Source: Sedimentitalea sp041224545 | GTDB lineage: Bacteria > Pseudomonadota > Alphaproteobacteria > Rhodobacterales > Rhodobacteraceae | Direction of reading: 5' to 3' | DNA length: 64,000 nucleotides | NCBI RefSeq assembly: GCF_041224545.1 | Contig: NZ_JBGFGP010000143.1 | Coordinates: 90,299 to 154,298 of the forward strand | Position numbers and translations under genes: made by a program | Notes under the pieces: model-generated | Seen by the model: only the letters and a program-made list of their open reading frames with translations | Database searches by the model: none | What the model was told of the DNA's origin: nothing | Part shown: positions 45,481 to 53,808 of the stretch, one piece after another | Layout of the letters: each line of letters starts with the position of its first letter | Position numbering within the stretch: position 1 is the first letter of the stretch

Positions 45481-47091
45481 TTAGGATGCTACCTGTTCGC
45501 GCAAGATGGATGCAGTAAGGGATACCATCAGATAGATGCCCGAGAAAATCAGGAATGCAAGGAGCGTGTTCTCGAACCCACTCGGGTAGCTGGGCGATTC
45601 GCTGGGTACCGGTTCGACCGAGACCGTCAGATATCGGACCTGCCGATTGGCTTCCATCCGGGTCTGTTCGACCTGTTGCAGCGCGGATTGCAGCATCATG
45701 TCCCGCGCCGCGAGGTCGGCCTGCGCCATCTGGATGTTCACAGAAAGCTGCGCCAGCGAGTTTTCGCCCTTGGAGGCATCGATCATGCGGGCATTGAGCG
45801 ACGCGAGCAGGTTCTCCAGCCGCCGGATATCGCCATTGGTACCTTCGACCTTGGCCTGGTTCGGGCGGGCATTGTCCATAAGTGCGGCAAGTTGCAGCTG
45901 TTTTTCCTGTAGCTGGACTTCCACATTGTTGATCTGACCGCGCAGGCTGGCGATCACCCCCTCCGGATCCAGCAGAGCGCCCTGCTGCTGCAATTCAACA
46001 AGCGCCTCCTGTGCCTTGCGGCGCTCTTCCTGCGCGGCCTCGAAACCGTCAATGGCATCTTTCATCTGATCGCCACGCTTTTGCTGGGACAGGCTGTTGA
46101 CCCGCGCCTCGGCATAGGAAATCAGGCGTGTGGAGAATTCGGTGCTGACCAGCGGGTCGGGCGACGACACCTCCATCCGGACGACGCCCTCGGTCGGATC
46201 ATAGCCGATTTTCACGTATTTCTTGTAGGTCTTGTAGGCCTCTTCGTTGGTGGCGTCGGGGCTCAGCCGCTGGATCGGATCTATCCAGTCCTGGTTGAAC
46301 TGATCCTTGAATCCGACATCACGATCCAGCCGCAGCATTGCATCCTTGGATTGCAGGTAGGACTGTACCGCGATGGAATCCTGGGTGGTGGCGAATTGCG
46401 TGCCCGACAGCAAACCGCCAAGTCCAGAGCCACCCGAATTGTCGGCTTTCAGGATCAGGAATTCAGATTTTGACGAATAAATCGGCGTCGCATAGTGGAA
46501 ATAGTAGAGGCCCGCCAGCAGGGTTGGCAACAGAACGAAAAAGCTCAGCCGCCCCATCAGATACAGCAGCTTGCGCCGCCTGCGCCGCATCATGTCGCGC
46601 TGGATCTTGCCAATTTCATGTTCGCGCCGCTCGGCCGGGCTCAGTTCGACCGAAGGCAATGACGGTGCGTCGCCCGGCACGGTTTGCGGCAGCTGGACAC
46701 GCGGTGCAGTGTCGTTGCCCTCTGCGTCCTCTGCCTGTGGCACGACGAGTTCGAGCATGTTCGAGCGCTTGAACGGATCGATACCGTTTTGCCGCAGCAG
46801 GCGCACGGCATCCAGGTCAGAGGCGGCTTGCAGGTTATGTTTCTGGGCGACGCGGCGCGCCATGCGCAACTGGCGCCCGGTCAGCCCCTCGGCCTTGATC
46901 GCTTCGATCTCGGCCTCATCCGACAGCGACGGCGCGGCGTCTTCCCCTGCCGCTTCACCGGTTGTGCCGTCCCGATGATTGGCGGCGGCCTCGGCAAGAT
47001 CCGGTGGCGGCAGATCGTCAGGATTGCCCTGGCCGGTATCGGCGGCATTTCGCCGGTTACGGTATTTGTTAGCCTTGGGTTTGGTAGTCAT
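45481..47091 (-). CDS. kpsE: Capsule export inner-membrane protein, KpsE/CtrB type
   Basis: The 536-residue polysaccharide co-polymerase/export protein has two membrane segments (about 182-200 and 505-527). Between them are a Wzz-like periplasmic region (YSSKSEFLILKADN) and long coiled coils (about 350-470, rich in Gln, Glu and Leu). It differs from E. coli KpsE (382 residues) by an N-terminal cytoplasmic extension of about 170 residues, acidic then ending in a basic RRRRRK stretch before the first helix. Its start overlaps the kpsT end by 23 bases, so translation is coupled. Confidence 0.85.
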   Translation of the reverse strand: MTTKPKANKYRNRRNAADTGQGNPDDLPPPDLAEAAANHRDGTTGEAAGEDAAPSLSDEAEIEAIKAEGLTGRQLRMARRVAQKHNLQAASDLDAVRLLRQNGIDPFKRSNMLELVVPQAEDAEGNDTAPRVQLPQTVPGDAPSLPSVELSPAERREHEIGKIQRDMMRRRRRKLLYLMGRLSFFVLLPTLLAGLYYFHYATPIYSSKSEFLILKADNSGGSGLGGLLSGTQFATTQDSIAVQSYLQSKDAMLRLDRDVGFKDQFNQDWIDPIQRLSPDATNEEAYKTYKKYVKIGYDPTEGVVRMEVSSPDPLVSTEFSTRLISYAEARVNSLSQQKRGDQMKDAIDGFEAAQEERRKAQEALVELQQQGALLDPEGVIASLRGQINNVEVQLQEKQLQLAALMDNARPNQAKVEGTNGDIRRLENLLASLNARMIDASKGENSLAQLSVNIQMAQADLAARDMMLQSALQQVEQTRMEANRQVRYLTVSVEPVPSESPSYPSGFENTLLAFLIFSGIYLMVSLTASILREQVAS

Positions 47092-47728
47092 AAAGCTGTT
47101 TCGCCTCTTCCAAGGTTTCGAACATGTGAAGGCGCCCGTCCATCAGCACTGCGGCAGAATGGGCAAATTGCTCGAGCACCGCAGGCTGGTGCGATACGAT
47201 GACGATCGTGGTGGTCGCCAGCCGCTCCTGCAGAATATCGCCCGCTTTCCTGTTGAATTCCACATCGGTGCTTCCCGGCATGCCTTCGTCGATCAGGTAC
47301 ATATCGAAATCGAGCGCCAGCATCAGCGCAAAAGACAGCCGGGCGCGCATTCCGGACGAATAGGTGCCCAGAGGCTGGTCGAAATACTCGCCCAGGTTAC
47401 AGAGCCAGCGGCAGTAGGATTCAACATAATCCGGATCGATTCCATAGATTTTCGCGATGTAGCGACAGTTTGCCAGCGCCGATACCCGTTTTTCGACCCC
47501 GCCCATGTATCCAAGGGGAAAAGATACCCTGCATCGGCGTCTGATCTCGCCCTCATCCGGCTTTTCTATCCCCGCCATCATGTTGATCAACGTCGTCTTG
47601 CCGGTGCCGTTCGGCGCAAGGATGCCGAGCGAATTTCCCAGATCGACGCGAAAGGTCGCCTGATCCAGGATCACCTTGCGACGGGTGCCGGTCCAGAAGG
47701 ATTTGCTGACATTGTCGAATTCGAGCAT
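47069..47728 (-). CDS. kpsT: Capsule polysaccharide ABC transporter ATPase
   Basis: The 219-residue ATP-binding subunit energises export of group 2-type capsule. Walker A is APNGTGKTT (unusual Ala where Gly is common), the ABC signature is YSSGMRARL, and Walker B reads FDMYLIDEG followed by the switch histidine in IVSHQ. The KpsM permease that should pair with it is not encoded nearby; the next gene upstream is on the other strand. It is first in the minus-strand group kpsT-kpsE-kdsA-manB. Confidence 0.93.
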   Translation of the reverse strand: MLEFDNVSKSFWTGTRRKVILDQATFRVDLGNSLGILAPNGTGKTTLINMMAGIEKPDEGEIRRRCRVSFPLGYMGGVEKRVSALANCRYIAKIYGIDPDYVESYCRWLCNLGEYFDQPLGTYSSGMRARLSFALMLALDFDMYLIDEGMPGSTDVEFNRKAGDILQERLATTTIVIVSHQPAVLEQFAHSAAVLMDGRLHMFETLEEAKQLYDYQTQG

Positions 47729-47932
47729 CGATTTGCTGTTCCCGCGACCGGCGCCGCATGCTGCATGAGTTTGTCGTCTTTTCCCAGCGTACCGGGTGAA
47801 CCTTAACGTTATATATGCGCGAGTTAGGCCATTTTATGTCGAACTGCGATAGAATTGTCGCTGTCTTGCGCGCGGGTGACGGGTTTCGGGTGAACGGTTG
47901 ACAATCGCGGCGCCTGATCGTTCGGATGATCC

Positions 47933-48547
47933 ATGACCTCTTTTGATGCCCCCGGTTGCGAACCCGCACCGCTCGCCGAACGGATCGCGCGATGCAGACT
48001 CTGTGCCGACAGGTTTGCCGCCACCGCAACGGCGCATCGGCCGCGCCCGGTGGTCTGGTTCCGCCCGTCGGCGCGTATTTTGATTGCCGGGCAGGCACCG
48101 GGCGCGCGCGTTCACGCATCGGGACGCCCGTTCACGGACCCGTCAGGCGATCGTCTGCGTGAGTGGCTGGGGCTGGACGAGAGGGCATTCTATGATCGCG
48201 ACAAGGTCGCCATTGTTCCGATGGCCTTCTGTTTTCCGGGCTACAACGCGCGCAATGCCGACCTACCGCCGCCGCCGATATGCGCGCGGACCTGGCGCGG
48301 CGAGGTGATGTCAGAACTGAGCGCGGTAAGATTGACCGTCCTCGTGGGTGGATATGCGCAGAAATGGCACCTTGGCACCCGGCGGCCCGTGACCGAGGTT
48401 GTTCAGGGATGGCGCGACCATGCGCCCCGCGTGTTCCCCTTGCCTCATCCGTCCTGGCGCAATAGCGCTTGGTTGAAACGAAATCCCTGGTTTGAATCCG
48501 AGTTGTTGCCGGTGTTGCGCAGCCGGGTGCGCGAGGTACTGCAATGA
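47933..48547 (+). CDS. Uracil-DNA glycosylase-superfamily protein
   Basis: The 204-residue protein has a UDG-like fold: ARILIAGQAPGARVHASGRPFTDPSGDRLREWLGL (motif 1 region), PMAFCFPGYNARNADLPP, TVLVGGYAQKWHL, and the C-terminal PLPHPSWRN motif. Four-cysteine clusters of family 4/5 enzymes are not seen, so the catalytic activity is uncertain; it may be a divergent UDG-like protein. It is coupled by ATGA to the sseB-like gene. Confidence 0.8.
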   Translation: MTSFDAPGCEPAPLAERIARCRLCADRFAATATAHRPRPVVWFRPSARILIAGQAPGARVHASGRPFTDPSGDRLREWLGLDERAFYDRDKVAIVPMAFCFPGYNARNADLPPPPICARTWRGEVMSELSAVRLTVLVGGYAQKWHLGTRRPVTEVVQGWRDHAPRVFPLPHPSWRNSAWLKRNPWFESELLPVLRSRVREVLQ

Positions 48548-49335
48548 CCGAGACAACACCTTTGGACATGGCCCATGCCGCCATGACGGAACACCCGGAT
48601 GACGACTCGGCGCGTCTGCGATTTTACGAGCGGCTGGGCGATAACGAGTTGTTTCTGCTGCTGATCGAAGAGGCGAAGGGCGACTCGCTGTCGCCGGAAG
48701 TGTTCGACGTGGCCGACGGTCAGTTCGTGCTGGCCTTTGACCGCGAGACCCGTCTTGCCCGGTTCACCGGATGCCCGGCGCCCTATGCATCGCTGTCCGG
48801 GCGGGTCCTCGCACAGATGCTGGCCGGGCAGGGGATCGGTATCGGTTTGAACCTTGATGTCGCGCCATCCTCGATCCTGATCCCGTCCGAGGCGCTGGCG
48901 TGGCTGTCTGAAACGCTGGGCCATGCACCGGATGAGATCACCTCGCGGATCGCCGAAGTGTCGCCGCCAACGGGTCTGCCCGAGGCGGTGATTACGGCGC
49001 TGGATACCAAGCTTGCCATGGCGGTTGGTTATGCGCGTGCGGCCTATCTTGTCAGCGTGGTTCACGAGAACGGATCGCACGGTCACATGCTGGGTTTCGT
49101 TGCGGCCCGTCCGGAAGCGCAGGCTGCCCTGGCACGGGCTGCGGGCGAGGCGCTGACCTTTTCCGGAATCGAGGCCGGCTCGATTGACGTGGCGTTCTTT
49201 GCGGAAACGGATGGCATCGCGGCAAAACTCGACCGGTTCGGATTGCGCTTTGACCTGCCAGTGCCTCCGGAGTCCGAAACAATCGAGCTCCGCGCGCCGG
49301 GCTCCGACCCGGACAAGCCGCCGATCTTGCGATAA
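48544..49335 (+). CDS. SseB-family protein
   Basis: A 263-residue protein with the SseB N-terminal domain (ARLRFYERLGDNELFLLL, then FVLAFDRETRLARFTG, then GLNLDVAPSSILIP) and a C-terminal half resembling SseB_C. In E. coli sseB is tied to enhanced serine sensitivity; the molecular function is unknown. The start overlaps the preceding gene by four bases, so the two are likely co-expressed. Confidence 0.82.
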   Translation: MTETTPLDMAHAAMTEHPDDDSARLRFYERLGDNELFLLLIEEAKGDSLSPEVFDVADGQFVLAFDRETRLARFTGCPAPYASLSGRVLAQMLAGQGIGIGLNLDVAPSSILIPSEALAWLSETLGHAPDEITSRIAEVSPPTGLPEAVITALDTKLAMAVGYARAAYLVSVVHENGSHGHMLGFVAARPEAQAALARAAGEALTFSGIEAGSIDVAFFAETDGIAAKLDRFGLRFDLPVPPESETIELRAPGSDPDKPPILR

Positions 49336-49490
49336 TCCGACGTCGATTGAAACATTTCACAGGGTTGCAGTCACGGCATATCCGGTTTGCTCACAGCCGC
49401 GCGAGGGGGACTGCGCAAGCTGAAACCCACATCCTAGGTTGGCGTCACGCGGATGGCACTGGGCCGGCGCGACGCATGAAAGGACTTGCA

Positions 49491-50009
49491 ATGAAACGTT
49501 TCGCCTTGGCCATTGTCGCCGCCACGACCCTCGCACTTCCGGCCTTTGCCGGAGAGCAATATGTGGACAACACCGGTTTTGCGGTATCCGGCTATGACGT
49601 GGTCGCCTATCGAAGCCTGACCCAAAGCCCGGTCGGCACGAAGCAGCCTGCGGGCGTACCGGGTCGCGCGGATATTACCGCCGAATACAATGGTGCCACC
49701 TTTGCCTTTGCCAGCGAAGAAAACCGGGATCAGTTCCTGACCGACCCGGCGAAATTCGCGCCGCAATATGATGGCCATTGCGCTTTCGGCGTCAGCAAGG
49801 GCGGCAAGGTGCCCGGCAACCCGAACCTGTGGCGGATCGTTGACGACAAGCTTTACCTGAACATCACCGAGAACGTCGTGGGCTTCTGGGAAGAGGACAT
49901 TCCGGGCAATCTCGATCTGGCCAATGGCAACTGGCCCGAGATCGAACCGGCTGCCGCGTCGGAAAACCCGATCCCGAACTTCACGTCGTCCGCGCCGGCG
50001 TCGAACTGA
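49491..50009 (+). CDS. Exported YHS-domain protein
   Basis: The 172-residue protein has a signal peptide (MKRFALAIVAATTLALPAFA, cleavage before GEQYVD) and a YHS domain: AVSGYDVVAY, YNGATFAFASEENRDQFLTDPAKFAPQYDG, then CAFGVSKGG. YHS domains often bind metals; the family function is unknown. The ATG at 49491 follows AAAGGACTTGCA; an in-frame frame to 49347 lacks any signal. It is followed by the second 106-bp palindromic repeat. Confidence 0.87.
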   Translation: MKRFALAIVAATTLALPAFAGEQYVDNTGFAVSGYDVVAYRSLTQSPVGTKQPAGVPGRADITAEYNGATFAFASEENRDQFLTDPAKFAPQYDGHCAFGVSKGGKVPGNPNLWRIVDDKLYLNITENVVGFWEEDIPGNLDLANGNWPEIEPAAASENPIPNFTSSAPASN

Positions 50010-50073
50010 TCAAGCCACCCGGTCATGCGCCTGCTCCGCTGATGCGGGCAGGCGATTATGGCGGTTTTGATCG

Positions 50074-50179
50074 TTAAAGCGTTTCGCGATTAACTTGAAA
50101 CATCTGGCGTCACCTAACGCGTTGAAATCTTTGATTTCAGGCAGCGTTGGGTGATTCAGGTTTATCGCGAAATGCTATA
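50074..50179. repeat. 106-bp palindromic repeat, copy 2 (inverted)
   Basis: The reverse complement of this segment matches 8518-8623 at 104 of 106 positions (differences in ATATACC/ATAAACC and CACCTAAC/CACCCAAC). It lies 64 bases after the YHS gene and about 94 bases before the gcrA 3' end, between convergent transcripts. Same nested palindrome structure as copy 1, no ORF inside. Confidence 0.85.
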
Positions 50180-50272
50180 GGGGTGGGGCAGGTGAAAGTG
50201 TCTGGAAAAGACCATTTTACCTGCACCCTGCTCTTGTCGTTGCCGTGCAGGTGCCTGGCAACGACATGCGGC

Positions 50273-50860
50273 TTATCTCCGGCGATCGCGCCGGGCACTC
50301 ATCGGTTGGAACGCGACGCCGACATGCGCCTCACAATAGGGTTTCCCGGCCTGGACCGGCAGGCCGCAGAACCAGAAATCTTCTGTCGCCGGATCGCCGA
50401 CGGGCCACTTGCAGGTCCGTTCGGTCAGTTCCATCAGGCTGATCTTTTTCGATTTCTTCTCGACTTCGTTGACCTTGGCGAGCGCCTCGGGGCTGATCTC
50501 GTTGGCAGAGGGTTGCGGCGGCAGCGGCTGGCCTGCGGGAATGATCTGCTTGCGGGCCGGCACCGCCGGCTTGGCCTCTGCCGCCGGTTCCTGTACCGCT
50601 GCCGGTCGCGCGGCTTCGGTCTTGGGCATCGGGCGCGGCTTGGCCTCGGGCTTGGGAGCGGCGGGGGCAGGCTTGGCCTTGACCTCGGACTTGGCGGCCG
50701 CCGGGGTGCCTGAATTGCGGTTGGACAGGCCAAGGCGATGCACCTTGCCGATTACCGCATTGCGGGTCACACCACCAAGTTCCTTTGCGATCTGGCTGGC
50801 CGACTGGCCTTCCCCCCACATTTTCTTGAGTGTCTCGACGCGCTCGTCAGTCCAGGACAT
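50273..50860 (-). CDS. gcrA: GcrA cell-cycle regulator
   Basis: The 195-residue protein opens with SWTDERVETLKKMWGEGQSASQIAKEL and IGKVHRLGLS, the DNA-binding part of GcrA, which with CcrM methylation activates sigma-70 genes in alphaproteobacteria. A long Ala/Pro/Lys linker (about 55-120) leads to the C-terminal cysteine/histidine-bearing domain CKWPVGDPATEDFWFCGLP and YCEAH. AAAGG precedes the ATG at 50860. A strong hairpin lies just upstream in the leader. Confidence 0.95.
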   Translation of the reverse strand: MSWTDERVETLKKMWGEGQSASQIAKELGGVTRNAVIGKVHRLGLSNRNSGTPAAAKSEVKAKPAPAAPKPEAKPRPMPKTEAARPAAVQEPAAEAKPAVPARKQIIPAGQPLPPQPSANEISPEALAKVNEVEKKSKKISLMELTERTCKWPVGDPATEDFWFCGLPVQAGKPYCEAHVGVAFQPMSARRDRRR

Positions 50861-50876
50861 TGGCAACCTTTCCAGC

Positions 50877-50908
50877 TAAAAAGCGGCCTCCGTAGGACAG
50901 GCCGCTTT
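50877..50908 (-). terminator. Terminator between the EamA exporter gene and gcrA
   Basis: Perfect 10-base arms AAAGCGGCCT (50880-50889) and AGGCCGCTTT (50899-50908) with a 9-base loop. On the minus strand the stem runs into TTTTT (50881-50877), a standard intrinsic terminator for the exporter gene. It ends only 16 bases before the gcrA ATG, so it would also be in any gcrA leader. Confidence 0.75.
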
Positions 50909-50949
50909 AGATATCTCATGCCGCGCTATTTTAATCACTGTGACCCGAG

Positions 50950-51852
50950 TTACAAGGTATCTTGCGTCGGAACGGGCCGTATGCGTGCCTCGCGAAGCGC
51001 AAGCAGCAGCGCCCCGGCGATGATGGTCATCGCCCCGATCAGGGATATCGTATCTGGCACGACACCGAATCCGATGAAATCGTAAACCGCCGCGGCAATC
51101 AGCGTGGCATAGCTGAAGGGCGCGACAAAGCTGGCATCGGCGCGGGCCATGGCGTTGACGAACAGGGTCTGTGCGCAGGCCATGAGAATACCCAGTCCGG
51201 CCAGCGCCGCCCATTGAAGCGACGTCGGGGGCACCCAGACAGGCAACACCGCAAGGGTGGCAATGCCGAGTCCTATCATGTTGTTGACCAGCAGGATCTG
51301 AAAGATCGGCTCGCGCCCCGAGAGCTTCTTGATGAAGATCAGTTCCATCCCCATAAGCGCCGCCGCGGCAAGGGCCAGGAGCGCGGCAGGCTGGAAGCTT
51401 TCGGGTGTCGGCCGCAGCAGGATCATCGCCCCGATCAGGGCGATGATGGCGGCGGTCCATCGGACCGGGCCAACCCTTTCACCCAGCAGCGGTATGGCCA
51501 GCACCATTGCAAAGACCGGGTTCAGAAAGGAAATCGCCGTGGCATCCGCCAGCGGAATATAGGCGACCGACGCGAACATCATGGTGACACCCAGCCAGCC
51601 AAAGGTCGTACGCCCGAAATGCAGGCCCCAGTGCGGGCGCCCCAGACGCGGGCGCATGATCATCGCCACGCTGATGAGGGCTGCGAGCGCAAACAGGAAA
51701 CGGCCATGGCTGATCTGCAGCGGATGCAGAGCGGGACCGAGCACATTCGTGCCCAGAGCCTTGGCAAACAGCGTCGTCGCCGCGATGAAGGCCGTCGCGG
51801 TCAGGATAAGCGCGGCGGCGAGCGCGGGGTTCTGTGACTTGGGCTCGAACAT
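50950..51852 (-). CDS. EamA/DMT-family exporter
   Basis: The 300-residue protein shows ten hydrophobic segments in two EamA repeats (about 12-140 and 155-290), with PLADATAISFLNPVFAMVLA in the first and ADASFVAPFSYATLIAAAVY in the second. The family exports metabolites such as amino acids or carnitine; the substrate is unknown. The ATG at 51852 is chosen because the upstream frame to 51960 is not hydrophobic. Confidence 0.85.
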   Translation of the reverse strand: MFEPKSQNPALAAALILTATAFIAATTLFAKALGTNVLGPALHPLQISHGRFLFALAALISVAMIMRPRLGRPHWGLHFGRTTFGWLGVTMMFASVAYIPLADATAISFLNPVFAMVLAIPLLGERVGPVRWTAAIIALIGAMILLRPTPESFQPAALLALAAAALMGMELIFIKKLSGREPIFQILLVNNMIGLGIATLAVLPVWVPPTSLQWAALAGLGILMACAQTLFVNAMARADASFVAPFSYATLIAAAVYDFIGFGVVPDTISLIGAMTIIAGALLLALREARIRPVPTQDTL

Positions 51853-51967
51853 GGCGCAGCCTTGGAGCCAAACGCGCGGCAGTGCAAGGGGATTTGATCT
51901 TAATCCCACCAAAGCCGCAGCCGACCGTATTGCACGCCCCGGCTTATCCCCAGCCCTCAACTTGCAT

Positions 51968-53482
51968 TCAAGACCCGCTTCCGATCCCGTGCTGCGCGTA
52001 GATCAGCGTGCCGTCGTCAAGGTCGGCGGCGGGCAGGGTTTCGCGGTCATCGAAATAGTCCTGCGTCATCACCCAGGGTTGCCGATCACCCTGTCTCGGC
52101 ATGATGTCGAGACCTCTCAGGATGTACCCCGCGTTGAAATTCTCCGGCTCGATCCACGGGCGGGCGGGCATCGCCAGTTCCTCGTCCCGCAACGCGGGCA
52201 CAACCGAGGTTGCCCGGCGCTCTGTCATATGCGTGAGCAGTCGGCAAACATAATCCGCTACCAGATCGGCCCGCAGCGTCCAGCTGGCCCGAAGATAGCC
52301 GAACACCATTGCCATGTTCGGCACGCCGCTCAGCATGATGCCGCGATGGGTCCAGCATTGTGAAATATCGACGGGCCTGCCGTCGACCCGCACTGAAATG
52401 TCACCGAGCGCGTTCAGCACCAATCCTGTCGCTGTCACGATGATATCGGCCTCCAACATCTCGCCCGAAGCCAGTTCCAGCCCGCGCGGCGTGAACCGCC
52501 GAATGTGATCGGTGACAATCGACGCGCGCCCGGACCGGATTGCGGTGAACAGGTCGCCATCGGGCACCACTGCAAGCCGTTGACGCCAGGGGCGATAGCT
52601 CGGTTTGAAATGGGTTTCGATGTCGAAATCTTCGCCCAGATAGGCCCGTACCCCGGCGATCAGGTCGGCGGCAAGCGCCTCCGGTTCCTCGAATGATCGA
52701 CGCGTCACCACCTGCTGTTCATGCAGGAACTTGCGCCGCAGGATTTCGTGCTGCCATTCGGCGGGCAGGTCGAGCGCGCGCAGGGTCTCGATGAACTGGT
52801 CTGTCGCGGGCCGCGCATAATAATAGGTTGGCGACCGTTGCAGCATCGTTACATGCGCCGCGGTTTCGCACAGGGCCGGAACCAATGTCGCAGCGGTGGC
52901 ACCCGAACCGATGACGACAATCCGTTTCCCGTCGTGATCCAGATCGGCGGGCCACTGCTGCGGATGTACGACAGGGCCGCTGAAATCTTCCATGCCCGGC
53001 CAGCGCGGCTGGTATCCCTCGGAATGGCGGTAATAGCCTGCGCACATCCAGAGAAACCGGCAGGTCAATGTCTCGGTCCCCGTTGAATTCCGCACCGTCA
53101 GGGACCAGACCGCTTTCTCGCTGTTCCAGTCGGCGTTTTCAACCGTGTGGCCGAATCGAATGTGTCGGCGCAGGTCATGCTCATCGACCGCCTCGTTCAG
53201 ATAGGCCAGTATTTCCGGCGCGGTGGCAATCGGCACTCCGGTCCAGGGTTTCCAGCTGAAGCCGAATGTAAACAGATCACTGTCCGAGCGGATGCCGGGA
53301 AACCTGTGCGTCTGCCAAGTGCCGCCAATCCCGGACTTGGCGTCCAATACCGCAAATCTCTGTTCGGGCAGGTTTGTCGCCAGGTGATAGGCGGCCGCGA
53401 TCCCCGATATCCCCGCGCCAATGACGACCACGTCAAGATCGGGCATGCGCGGCGTCTGGATCATGTGGGTTGAAGATGGCAT
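51968..53482 (-). CDS. Flavin monooxygenase, type I Baeyer-Villiger-like
   Basis: The 504-residue FAD/NADPH monooxygenase has the N-terminal FAD site VVIGAGISGIAAAYHL, the segment GGTWQTHRFPGIRSD, the BVMO fingerprint FSGPVVHPQQWP (F-x-G-x-x-x-H-x-x-x-W-P), and the NADPH site VVIGSGATAATLVPAL. These are signatures of type I Baeyer-Villiger monooxygenases, which convert ketones to esters or lactones, though related enzymes oxidise amines. GGGGAGACCGCC precedes the ATG. It stands alone and diverges from argD; no ester hydrolase is adjacent to hint at a substrate. Confidence 0.87.
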   Translation of the reverse strand: MPSSTHMIQTPRMPDLDVVVIGAGISGIAAAYHLATNLPEQRFAVLDAKSGIGGTWQTHRFPGIRSDSDLFTFGFSWKPWTGVPIATAPEILAYLNEAVDEHDLRRHIRFGHTVENADWNSEKAVWSLTVRNSTGTETLTCRFLWMCAGYYRHSEGYQPRWPGMEDFSGPVVHPQQWPADLDHDGKRIVVIGSGATAATLVPALCETAAHVTMLQRSPTYYYARPATDQFIETLRALDLPAEWQHEILRRKFLHEQQVVTRRSFEEPEALAADLIAGVRAYLGEDFDIETHFKPSYRPWRQRLAVVPDGDLFTAIRSGRASIVTDHIRRFTPRGLELASGEMLEADIIVTATGLVLNALGDISVRVDGRPVDISQCWTHRGIMLSGVPNMAMVFGYLRASWTLRADLVADYVCRLLTHMTERRATSVVPALRDEELAMPARPWIEPENFNAGYILRGLDIMPRQGDRQPWVMTQDYFDDRETLPAADLDDGTLIYAQHGIGSGS

Positions 53483-53641
53483 GGCGGTCTCCCCGGTCTC
53501 GTTCTGGCGGACTATGTCAGAAATCGCTGAGCCGGGGAACGCTTCCGGCGTTCAGGCCACGCAACGGACCGATGTTCTTTGCCATCCCCACCGTCACATT
53601 GGGGCTGGTCATGCCGGTGATCCTTGGCTAAGAGACGTTCC

Positions 53642-53695
53642 ATGAATAAACGCGCTGACACCTTTCTGCTGCGACGCCGACGCATCTTTGCGTAA
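53642..53695 (+). CDS. Putative arginine-rich leader peptide for argDF
   Basis: A 17-codon ORF reads MNKRADTFLLRRRRIFA, with four consecutive arginine codons (CGA CGC CGA CGC, 53672-53683) and one more at codon 4. A weak Shine-Dalgarno (AAGAGA) is about seven bases before the ATG. It lies in the 326-base leader of argD, the same strand and 114 bases before the argD ATG, followed by mutually exclusive hairpins ending in a terminator-like stem. This is the architecture of amino-acid attenuators, here fitted to arginine. The region has no other gene. I see no unambiguous promoter in it. Confidence 0.5.
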   Translation: MNKRADTFLLRRRRIFA

Positions 53696-53759
53696 CCGGC
53701 CTGTTTGTTCCTGTGCCCGCTGATGGGCGCTCCCAATCCACAAAATCGTTGACGAAACC

Positions 53760-53789
53760 GCCCATTGTGAGTCACTCACAGGGCTTCTT
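53760..53789 (+). terminator. Terminator-like hairpin in the argD leader
   Basis: GCCC (53760-53763) pairs with GGGC (53781-53784), and TGTGAG (53766-53771) with CTCACA (53775-53780), leaving a 2-base bulge and TCA loop, then TTCTT (53785-53789). The upstream half GCCCAT (53760-53765) can alternatively pair with ATGGGC (53723-53728), and that segment in turn with GTGCCC (53713-53718). These are overlapping options as expected of an attenuator. Confidence 0.5.
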
Positions 53790-53808
53790 GCCTGATAAGG
53801 ATGATCCA

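Noticed and set aside
53713..53808. N-terminal extension of argD to 53713
   Set aside because: It would translate through the terminator-like hairpin, adds residues unlike ArgD, and the ATG at 53809 has a good ribosome site.
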